Source: Chloroflexota bacterium (GTDB lineage Bacteria > Chloroflexota > Anaerolineae > Aggregatilineales > Phototrophicaceae). Taken from it: a DNA stretch of 64,000 bases. The notes under the pieces were generated by a model. That model saw only the letters and a program-made list of their open reading frames with translations, did no database searches and had not been told where the DNA came from. Position numbers and translations under genes: made by a program. Shown here one piece after another: positions 8,234-15,602 of the stretch. How positions within the stretch are numbered: the first letter of the stretch is position 1; each line of letters opens with the position of its first letter. The stretch covers positions 26,953 to 90,952 of the forward strand of contig WTGF01000053.1 in assembly GCA_011525385.1 (NCBI GenBank). The letters are read 5' to 3'.

Positions 8234-10810
8234 ATGACTAGCGAATCTGAATTGGCGGATACCGAGTTGGCGCAACGACATACACCCAAGTCATTGGACG
8301 AGATTGAGCGCGAGGAGTTTGCGCCTCGGTTTACGCCCTGGGATGATGAAGCGGAATTGGTGGCCTTGGACGATTCGCCTATTACCCATCCACAAGGGAT
8401 GGAAGTTCTGTCACTTGATGGCCCTTGGCAATTGGCGGAAGGCGGCAAACTTGCTGATCGGCTGGGCGGGCAGTGGAGCGATGCGATCCCGGCCAATGTT
8501 CCCGGCAGCGTGCATACAGCACTGGTTGCGGCCGGCATCATTCCCGATCCAACCTTTGGGCTTAACCAGGCGATCGCGCGCGAGGAGAGCTTCAAAACCT
8601 GGTGGATGCGTTGCGATTTCCCATGTCCGGCCAAGGTCAGAGGCGATGCGCTCATGTTTGAGGGCGTCGCTAACCGCTGCACAGTTTGGCTCAACGGAAA
8701 GATGCTGGGCGGCCACGAGGGCATGTTCGGCGGCCCCGATTTTGATATCGCCGGACTCCTGCGGGCGAACAATACGCTGATCGTTCGGCTCGAACCCATA
8801 CCATTTGAATCGTGGAATCCCAGCGGCACCAATCCGGACAACAACGGGAGTTGGATGGGAACGGTGGTATTCAACAACGTCTATGGATGGCACTATTCAA
8901 ATTTACCCTCGCTGGGCATTTGGCGGTCGGTGTCGATACGGGACAAGCCGCCAGTACGACTGGAGCACCCATTTGCCACGACGGTAGATGCTCAAGCCGG
9001 GATTGTTGAGCTTTCGCTTCGGTTTGTCGGTAAGTCCGAAGGATGGTCGGGAATGCTTTCCGGCAGCGTCGAACCGGAAAACTTCGCTGGAAGGCGATAC
9101 TCATTCAAGTATCGGGTCGATTCCGATACTGTTGCGCTCAAGAAGTCTTTGCGATTCGGGGTACCCGATCCCAAATTATGGTGGCCGGTTGACATGGGAG
9201 ATCAAAATCTTTATCGGGTCACCTTGTCATTTTTGCCTGACGGTGGCGGAGAGGCGGACGTTCATTCCTTCACGCTTGGATTGCGTACGATTGCGATGGC
9301 GCCTCTGCCACAGGGACCGCAGCCGGATCTGTACAATTGGACCTTCCTCATCAACGGCGAGCCAATGTTCATCAAGGGCAGCAACTGGTGCACGCTTGAT
9401 CCGCTAATGGATTTCCGCCGGGAACGTTATGAGCGCTTCATCAAGCTGGCAGCCATGCAGCACATACAGATGCTACGCCCCTGGGGAAGCGGCATGCCGG
9501 AAACGGACGATTTCTACGATCTATGCGATCGCTACGGCATCCTGGTGATGCAAGAATGGCCAACAGCCTGGAACAGCCACGTGACGCAGCCATACGGAAT
9601 GCTGGAAGAGACGGTGCGACGCAACACCCTGCGCATGCGCAATCATCCCTCGCTGGCGATGTACGGCGCCGGCAACGAATCCGGCCAGCCCTTCGGACCG
9701 GCGATCGACATGATGGGCCGCTTGAGCATTGAACTGGATGATACGCGGCCCTATCACCGCGCCGAGCCCTGGGGTGGCAGCCTGCACAACTACAATTGCT
9801 ATTGGGGGCGCGAGCACCTTGATCACAACTTGAATATGACGTCGATCTTTTTTGGCGAATTCGGCTTGGCTTGCAGCCCGGTTTACGAATCCCTCAGGCG
9901 CTACCTGCCGGAGGACGAGCAAGACTTGTGGCCGCCGCGCGAGGACGGCGCTTTTGCCTACCATACGGCTGTCTTTAACAAGTACGAAGGCGTGTCTCGT
10001 TTGATGCAATACGCGAATTATTTTGTTCCGGCGGACTGTACTCTGGAAGACTACACGGTGGGTTCGCAGCTTTCACAAGCTGTGGGCATTCGGCATACGC
10101 TGGAGCGCGCGCGTTGCCGCTGGCCAGAGAGCACGGGCGCCCTCTATTACAAGTTGACGGACAATTATCCGGCGGCGTCATGGGCCTGTGTTGACTGGTA
10201 TGGCGCGCCTAAAATCGGCCACTACTTTTTCCAGGATTCCTTTGCGCCACTGCATGCCTGTGTGTTATTCAAGAGCCTGAACAATATGGGAACGCCTTTG
10301 GACTTGCCGGTCTATCTGCTGGATGACGCCGCGGAGCTGGCGAGCGCTTCCTGGCGAGTGCTAGTCCGAGCCTATGACGGGGGACTTCAGTTGATAAAGA
10401 GCGCGGACTTTGAGGGACGAGGCGGCGTCGCAAGTCCACATGCGCTGGGCGATTTCAGCTTGAGTTATGCGCAGACAGATACAGTCCCGCTATTTGTGGT
10501 GGCGGAAGTGTGGAAAGAGGGCGCGCTGGCGGATCGCACGTTTTACTTCGTCAATTACGAGGCGGACAAGGGCAGCTTGTTCAACCTGCCGCGGAGCGCC
10601 TTGCGTTTGGAGGTTGATGGCAGCAAGGCAGTCGTCTCCAACACGGGCTCGCTGCCCGCGGTGGCCGTCCACGTCTCGCGGCCCGGGCATCTCGATATCT
10701 TTGAAGTCTCCGACAACTACTTTTGGCTGGATGCCGGCGAGAGCGCAACTCTTGAGGTGAACAGCGCTGAGGGGCTGACAGTTGGAGCCTGGAATGCAAG
10801 CGCGGGATAG
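8234..10810 (+). CDS. Beta-mannosidase-like GH2 glycoside hydrolase (paralogue 1)
   Basis: 858 residues from the ATG at 8234, which has GGAG six bases upstream (the track's TTG at 8222 has no such site). It follows the GH2 beta-mannosidase plan: a sugar-binding jelly-roll (LDGPWQLAEGG, VPGSVHTALVAAG, KTWWMRCDF, CTVWLNGK), an Ig-like domain, then a TIM barrel. GAGNESGQP carries the likely acid/base Glu and FFGEFGLACSP the nucleophile Glu. No signal peptide is present, so it would cleave imported beta-mannosides in the cytosol. A close paralogue sits inside the transporter operon downstream. MITE copy M2 begins immediately after the stop codon. Beta-glucuronidase or galactosidase activity is less likely from the motif pattern. 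Confidence 0.85.
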   Translation: MTSESELADTELAQRHTPKSLDEIEREEFAPRFTPWDDEAELVALDDSPITHPQGMEVLSLDGPWQLAEGGKLADRLGGQWSDAIPANVPGSVHTALVAAGIIPDPTFGLNQAIAREESFKTWWMRCDFPCPAKVRGDALMFEGVANRCTVWLNGKMLGGHEGMFGGPDFDIAGLLRANNTLIVRLEPIPFESWNPSGTNPDNNGSWMGTVVFNNVYGWHYSNLPSLGIWRSVSIRDKPPVRLEHPFATTVDAQAGIVELSLRFVGKSEGWSGMLSGSVEPENFAGRRYSFKYRVDSDTVALKKSLRFGVPDPKLWWPVDMGDQNLYRVTLSFLPDGGGEADVHSFTLGLRTIAMAPLPQGPQPDLYNWTFLINGEPMFIKGSNWCTLDPLMDFRRERYERFIKLAAMQHIQMLRPWGSGMPETDDFYDLCDRYGILVMQEWPTAWNSHVTQPYGMLEETVRRNTLRMRNHPSLAMYGAGNESGQPFGPAIDMMGRLSIELDDTRPYHRAEPWGGSLHNYNCYWGREHLDHNLNMTSIFFGEFGLACSPVYESLRRYLPEDEQDLWPPREDGAFAYHTAVFNKYEGVSRLMQYANYFVPADCTLEDYTVGSQLSQAVGIRHTLERARCRWPESTGALYYKLTDNYPAASWACVDWYGAPKIGHYFFQDSFAPLHACVLFKSLNNMGTPLDLPVYLLDDAAELASASWRVLVRAYDGGLQLIKSADFEGRGGVASPHALGDFSLSYAQTDTVPLFVVAEVWKEGALADRTFYFVNYEADKGSLFNLPRSALRLEVDGSKAVVSNTGSLPAVAVHVSRPGHLDIFEVSDNYFWLDAGESATLEVNSAEGLTVGAWNASAG

Positions 10811-10812
10811 CC

Positions 10813-10965
10813 GGGGTATCCTTTTCGGTTGAAACAGAAGATTTTAACCACCGAGGACACCGAGACCACCGAGAAAAAGCCAAGGGTATAGTTGCTCTCC
10901 AAGTTCTTTGCGCAATTGTGGTGAAATGAGTTGATTTGATTTCTACCGAATTCAGTACAGTAGCG
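10813..10965. mobile_element. MITE-like element M, copy M2
   Basis: About 153 bp. It begins two bases after the stop of beta-mannosidase 1 with GGGGTATCCTTTTCGGTTGA and ends with TTTCTACCGAATTCAGTAC, the imperfect inverted complement. The interior is nearly identical to M3 (for example ATAGTTGCTCTCCAAGTTCT). It is non-coding. Confidence 0.75.
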
Positions 10966-11015
10966 AAGCGGCTGGCAATTTAGCGGGAAAGGACATGGGC
11001 GCCATTGACCCGAAA

Positions 11016-11051
11016 AAGATGAGGGCTGGGGAATCTCCCAGCCCTCATCTT
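11016..11051. terminator. Strong hairpin terminator
   Basis: A perfect 15-bp stem (AAGATGAGGGCTGGG with its complement) and a six-base loop. On the minus strand it is followed by TTTTT, as expected for the end of the leftward binding-protein gene. It also lies beyond the rightward beta-mannosidase gene. Confidence 0.8.
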
Positions 11052-11078
11052 GACTAAATGGTTGCAGCGCGCCCTTAG

Positions 11079-12956
11079 TTAGCAGTCAGGCATCATGTAG
11101 ATCAACTTGTGGCTCGACCAGGATCCGTGATGGAAGGGACCATCGGGCACGTTACCAATGCAATTTGACCACATGTGAACGATACCCGGACTCTCTACAT
11201 GGGTGAAGAAGGGCACGTTGTCGTAGAGCCAGGCATCCCGGGCGGCGGAGGCGGCGATGAAGCCCTCGCTGCCGGGCGGGTGGCTGACCAGGTCTTCATG
11301 GATGGCGTAGAGTTCCTTAATCCATTCCGGCGGTTCCTCGCCCGTTTCGTTATCCGCATACCATTGTCCCCATAGCGGGCCCCAATTGTAGTTGGGAATG
11401 TAATCGGGGAAGGTGTGCGCGGCGAAGAGCGGCGCCGTGTTCCAATTGATCCCGGCTTGCATCTCGTTCGAGGCGCGGCGTTCGCCGAGCAAGGCGCTAT
11501 CGATATTGCGGAAGTCGGCGTTGATGCCGACATCGCTCAGGTAATCGACGAAGAAGGGAGCGGGGTCGGAATAATCGCCGCCGCCGGCGCCGACTTCGAT
11601 CATGATTGAGAAGGGCTGGCCGCTCGGCGACAGGCGATAGCCATCGGCATCGCGTTCCGTCATGCCCATCTCGTCAAGCAGCGCGTTAGCGGCGTCGACA
11701 TCGTAATCGCTGGGCGCGATGGTCGGCAGACTGGCTTGACCGAAGTAGATGGCATTGATCAAGTCTTCACTGTCAATCGCTAGCATCACCGCATTACGGA
11801 AACGGCTGTCCCAGGTGACCTCCCGCCAGGTTTCGTCGGCGAAGGTGAGATTGATGTGGAACATGCGCGAGTCTTTGTTGGGATAGACATGGGTGGCGTA
11901 GTTGCCGTTCTCCTCGTTTTCGATGAAAAGCGGCAAGTTCGCCAGGCTGGTTGTCCAGAAGTAGTGGACGTCGCCGGCGAACATCATCAATTCAGCGGTT
12001 TCCATGATCCCCCACTGATTGATAACGGCGCGGCGTCCATCGAGATAGGGCAGTTGATTGCCATCGGCATCGACGGCGAAGTAATAGGGATTGCGACTGG
12101 TCACCACTTCTTCTTCCGGACCTTCGACGCGGACCCAGGGACCCAACTGCGGGAAGCCGATGGCAGCCAGGCTGTTCTCCGACCAGCCGCTGACATCCAT
12201 CTGGTTGAAGAGTTCAAACCAGCCGGCGAGTCCGCCTTCTTCGACCGCGGCGGCGATTTCATCGGCGTCGCCATATTCGGTATGGTATTGAGCCAGGAAG
12301 TGTTTGGGCTTGATGATGTCGAGGTAGCCAGTACCCAGGCTCACCAAACTGGCGGCAAAACCGGGATAGGGTCCGTCGAATACGAACTTGAAGGTGGTAT
12401 CATCCAGGATCTCGAGCGTTGCCGGGGCGCCGGTGGGCACGTTGCCACTGCGCAAATAGGTCGGTACGGCGGGGCGCAACTCCTCATTGCTGATCACGTC
12501 TTCGTAGGCGAAGCGCACGTCCTCAGTTGTGACGGGCGCGCCATCGGACCATTTGTGCCCGGCGCGCAGCTTGAAGGTGTATTCGCTGGCATCGTCGCTG
12601 ATGGTGAATTCTTCAATGACATTCGGCGCCAGCGTGTTGTCATCACGGTTCTGCGTATTGAAGAGCGTTTCTTTCATGACCACGTTGTTTTGCCAGGTCA
12701 TGAGGAGTTCGCCACCGTAGACGCCGATTTCCGGCACGACGAATGACTCGGGCAGCAGGACGCCACTGGACAGAACCAGCGGGTTATCCGGCAAACGGTC
12801 GCAGACGCCCGGCAAGTCGCCGGCGGCGACCATCTCCGCCAGCATAGGCGCTTCGTTATACATACAGTCCTGCGTGATGCCGGAGAGCGCGCCCGGACCT
12901 ATGATCAATAGGGACACAATCAAGAAAAGCAATAGTTTGCGAAATGGAAATGACAT
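11079..12956 (-). CDS. Peptide/oligosaccharide ABC transporter substrate-binding protein (family 5)
   Basis: 625 residues from the ATG at 12956, which has AGGAG six bases upstream. The track's longer reading runs into MITE M3 and is not credible. A signal sequence (FRKLLLFLIVSLLIIGP) is followed by an SBP_bac_5 fold, with FTISDDASEYTFKLRAGHKWSDGAPVT and a downstream LNLTFADE-like pocket region. This class binds peptides or, in some thermophiles and Chloroflexota, oligosaccharides. Its gene is divergent from the dppB-like permease and lies between two beta-mannosidase genes, so manno-oligosaccharides are the best guess. The protein is rich in Asp, Glu and Trp, which would suit sugar stacking. 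It ends at a strong terminator. Confidence 0.85.
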   Translation of the reverse strand: MSFPFRKLLLFLIVSLLIIGPGALSGITQDCMYNEAPMLAEMVAAGDLPGVCDRLPDNPLVLSSGVLLPESFVVPEIGVYGGELLMTWQNNVVMKETLFNTQNRDDNTLAPNVIEEFTISDDASEYTFKLRAGHKWSDGAPVTTEDVRFAYEDVISNEELRPAVPTYLRSGNVPTGAPATLEILDDTTFKFVFDGPYPGFAASLVSLGTGYLDIIKPKHFLAQYHTEYGDADEIAAAVEEGGLAGWFELFNQMDVSGWSENSLAAIGFPQLGPWVRVEGPEEEVVTSRNPYYFAVDADGNQLPYLDGRRAVINQWGIMETAELMMFAGDVHYFWTTSLANLPLFIENEENGNYATHVYPNKDSRMFHINLTFADETWREVTWDSRFRNAVMLAIDSEDLINAIYFGQASLPTIAPSDYDVDAANALLDEMGMTERDADGYRLSPSGQPFSIMIEVGAGGGDYSDPAPFFVDYLSDVGINADFRNIDSALLGERRASNEMQAGINWNTAPLFAAHTFPDYIPNYNWGPLWGQWYADNETGEEPPEWIKELYAIHEDLVSHPPGSEGFIAASAARDAWLYDNVPFFTHVESPGIVHMWSNCIGNVPDGPFHHGSWSSHKLIYMMPDC

Positions 12957-13095
12957 GTGGTTCTCCTTTGGCAGAGACTCTGCTCGCTCAAACGTGGACA
13001 TTGGGACCGGCCTGCAAATGTGCCATTGCAGGTCATGTGTGCTATTATCCTTAATGAGAGGCTGTAAGTCAAATTGTTCGGCGGCTCGGTGGTTC

Positions 13096-13250
13096 GGTAG
13101 TGTATCCTTTTCGGTTGAAACAGAAAATTTTGACCACCGAGAACACCGAGACCATCGAGAAAAAGCCAAGGGTATAGTTGCTCTCCAAGTTCTTTGCGCA
13201 ATTGCGGTGAAATGAGTTGATTTAATTTCAACCGAATTCGATACGGTACC
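13096..13250. mobile_element. MITE-like element M, copy M3, with 8-bp target duplication
   Basis: 155 bp with terminal inverted repeats: left GGTAGTGTATCCTTTTCGGT, complement of right GGTACCGTATCGAATTCGGT, about 20 of 25 positions equal. The direct repeat GGTGGTTC flanks it at 13088-13095 and 13251-13258, as expected from a transposition event. It is inserted in the divergent promoter region of the binding-protein and permease genes. Confidence 0.82.
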
Positions 13251-13299
13251 GGTGGTTCAGTTTAGAGGCGTAAGGCGAGCCACCAGCCGGGGGAAATAA

Positions 13300-14304
13300 A
13301 TGCTTTACATAATTGTGCGCCGGATTTTTATTCTTATTCCTATGCTGGTCCTGCTGTCGATGATCTCTTTCATCATTATCCAGCTCCCCCCCGGCGACTA
13401 CCTGAGCAGCTATGTTTTGAGACTGGAAAGTCAAGGTCTGGTCGTTGACGAAGCCGAGATTGCACGCCTCGAACAGCGTTACGGCTTGGGCCAACCGCTG
13501 ACCACGCAGTATTTCCGCTGGATGCGCAACTTCATCGTCAATGGCGATCTGGGAAGGTCCTTCGGCTCCTACGGCAGCAGCTACGACAACAAGCCGGTTT
13601 CCGACATCATTATGGAACGGCTGCCGGCGACGATGATCATTTCGATCGTTTCGACGATCGTCGTTTGGGCGATCGCTATCCCGATCGGCATTTATTCGGC
13701 GACGCATCAGTATTCACTCATGGATTATCTGTCGATCTTCATCGGTTTTATCGGCTTGGCTATCCCCAATTTTCTCTTCGCAATCATCATCATGTGGATC
13801 GTCTTCGCGCAAACCGGTCATGCCGTCACGGGCTTGTTTTCCCTGGAATACCGCCACGAGCCCTGGTCGATCGCCAAGATCATTGACATGTTGAAGAATG
13901 TCTGGGTGCCGGTGCTGGTGCTTGCCACGGCGGGAACGGCGGGCTTGATCCGCGTGATGCGCGCCAATTTGCTGGACGAACTGAACAAGCAATATGTGGT
14001 CACGGCGCGGGCGAAGGGCTTGAGCGAAAGGCGGCTGCTTTGGAAATACCCGGTGCGTATCGCCTTTAATCCCATCTTCAGCACGATTGGCTGGCTGCTG
14101 CCAGCGATGGTCGGCGGGGAAGCCCTGGTGTCCATAATCCTCAACTTGCAGACTATCGGACCCGTGCTGCTGACGGCTGTCTTGCGACAGGATATGTATC
14201 TGGCGGGCAGCATCATTATGATCCTCAGCGCCTTGACGCTGATCGGAACGCTGATTTCCGATATTGCGTTAGTCTGGCTCGATCCAAGGATTCGTTATGA
14301 CTGA
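13300..14304 (+). CDS. ABC transporter permease, DppB/OppB type
   Basis: 334 residues with about six membrane helices. It starts with the family's N-terminal pattern (LYIIVRRIFILIPMLVLLSMISF). A periplasmic loop contains LGLGQPLTTQYFRWM-like features, and the cytoplasmic coupling loop reads VVTARAKGLSERRLLWKYPVR. It forms the translocation channel with the DppC-type permease encoded next. GGGGGAAATAA precedes the ATG. Promoter elements would overlap or abut MITE M3, just upstream. By context the substrate is an oligosaccharide rather than a peptide, but the sequence alone does not decide this. Confidence 0.87.
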   Translation: MLYIIVRRIFILIPMLVLLSMISFIIIQLPPGDYLSSYVLRLESQGLVVDEAEIARLEQRYGLGQPLTTQYFRWMRNFIVNGDLGRSFGSYGSSYDNKPVSDIIMERLPATMIISIVSTIVVWAIAIPIGIYSATHQYSLMDYLSIFIGFIGLAIPNFLFAIIIMWIVFAQTGHAVTGLFSLEYRHEPWSIAKIIDMLKNVWVPVLVLATAGTAGLIRVMRANLLDELNKQYVVTARAKGLSERRLLWKYPVRIAFNPIFSTIGWLLPAMVGGEALVSIILNLQTIGPVLLTAVLRQDMYLAGSIIMILSALTLIGTLISDIALVWLDPRIRYD

Positions 14305-14347
14305 GGCCTTGTGAGCCGATTGTCAAAGAAGGGTATAGAGTTACGGG

Positions 14348-15490
14348 ATGGAAGTACCAGAAAAGAGCAGTGCGCTTTCGCCAGAACGCTTATCCCGCGA
14401 AAAGAGGGACGACTCCATCGAGTATATGTCGCGCGGGAAGTTGATCTGGCGTCGTTTCTGGCGGCATCGGCTGGCTCGGCTGGGCCTGCCGGTATTATTT
14501 GCGCTGTACATGATGGCGATATGCTCTGATTTCATCGCGCCTTACCGGCCCTATACGCGCCTGAAGGGTTTCAAGGACGCGCCGCCGAGCGTCATCCACT
14601 TTGGGGTAGGAGAAAACAGGTTTCAGCCCTACGTTTACGCGCGCAAACGCAGCTTCCATCCCAAGACATTTCGCGAGATATACACCGAAGAGGAAGACAA
14701 GAAGTACCCCATTCACTTCTTTGTTCGCGGCGAAACCTACGAGATACTGGGCTTGTTCAAGCTTGATCTACACCTCTTCGGCGTCGACGAGGGCGCCAAT
14801 ATCACGCTCTTCGGCACCGATTCGGTGAGTCGCGATTTGTTCTCGCGCACGGTCATCGGGGCGCTCGTTTCGCTTTTTGTGGGCTTGGGGGGCGTCGCCA
14901 TCAGCTTCATATTCGGCTGTTTGATTGGGGGCATTTCCGGCTATCTTGGCGGCATCGTTGACGAAATCATCCAGCGCGTCATCGACTTGCTTATCGCCAT
15001 CCCGACCTTGCCGCTTTGGATGGTGCTCTCGGCCGCGATCCCACGAGAGTGGCCGGTGGCGCATACGTATTTTGCAATCACGATAGTGTTGTCGATTGTG
15101 GGTTGGACGGGCTTGGCTCGCGTTGTGCGCGGCAAGCTGCTTTCGCTGCGAGACTTGGATTTCGTTGTCGCGTCCAGGCTGGCGGGGGGCAGCGACCTGT
15201 ATATTATCACGCGGCATTTGCTGCCGAATTTCGCCAGTCACTTGATTGTGACTTTGACGCTGGCGATTCCCGGCATGATTCTTGGCGAAACGGCGCTGAG
15301 CTTCATCGGGATTGGCATGCAGGAGCCGGGCGTAAGCTGGGGTGTGCTGCTGCAAGATACGATGAATTTCGGGGCGCTGGTGCACCAGCCCTGGAAGCTC
15401 ATTCCCGGCGTCTTCATCATTGTAACGATCTTGATGTTCAACTTTGTCGGAGATGGGTTGCGCGACGCGGCCGATCCTTACTCGCTTTGA
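14348..15490 (+). CDS. ABC transporter permease, DppC/OppC type, with enlarged periplasmic loop
   Basis: 380 residues, longer than the usual 290-310 of the family. After the first membrane helix (LGLPVLFALYMMAICSDFIAP) there is an insertion of about 100 residues rich in aromatic and charged residues (RFQPYVYARKRSFHPKTF). The standard core then begins at LFGTDSVSRDLFSRTVIGA. The coupling loop LDFVVASRLAGGSDLYIITRHLLPNF is intact. The insertion faces outside and may contact the large binding protein. It follows the DppB-type gene by 43 bases. The ribosome-binding site is weak. Repeat copy R2 separates it from beta-mannosidase 2. Confidence 0.86.
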   Translation: MEVPEKSSALSPERLSREKRDDSIEYMSRGKLIWRRFWRHRLARLGLPVLFALYMMAICSDFIAPYRPYTRLKGFKDAPPSVIHFGVGENRFQPYVYARKRSFHPKTFREIYTEEEDKKYPIHFFVRGETYEILGLFKLDLHLFGVDEGANITLFGTDSVSRDLFSRTVIGALVSLFVGLGGVAISFIFGCLIGGISGYLGGIVDEIIQRVIDLLIAIPTLPLWMVLSAAIPREWPVAHTYFAITIVLSIVGWTGLARVVRGKLLSLRDLDFVVASRLAGGSDLYIITRHLLPNFASHLIVTLTLAIPGMILGETALSFIGIGMQEPGVSWGVLLQDTMNFGALVHQPWKLIPGVFIIVTILMFNFVGDGLRDAADPYSL

Positions 15491-15498
15491 AACTGATG

Positions 15499-15586
15499 CA
15501 GCCGCTCGGCGCGTAACCGGCGAAAAGGTCTGTCGCGCTCACGTAAAATAGTAAGCCGTCTCGTCGCATGAGCGACGCGGTTTGCG
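15499..15586 (+). repeat. Dispersed repeat R, copy R2 (forward)
   Basis: Begins CAGCCGCTCGGCGCGTAACC and contains the hairpin CGTCGC-ATGA-GCGACG. It occupies almost the whole gap between the dppC-like and beta-mannosidase 2 genes, inside an apparent operon. Confidence 0.82.
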
Positions 15587-15602
15587 TGAACAGAGGCAAA
15601 CA

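Noticed and set aside
10581-10902. Leftward ORFs across the end of beta-mannosidase 1
   Set aside because: They read M2 and the antisense of the mannosidase gene.
11856-12746. 296-residue ORF antisense to the binding-protein gene
   Set aside because: A shadow of a real gene with signal peptide and family motifs on the other strand.
12957-13169. N-terminal extension of the binding-protein ORF (starting MAFSRWSRC)
   Set aside because: It is a translation of MITE M3. The real start has AGGAG and a signal peptide at 12956. The same MAFSRWSRC string appears in the ORF over M2.
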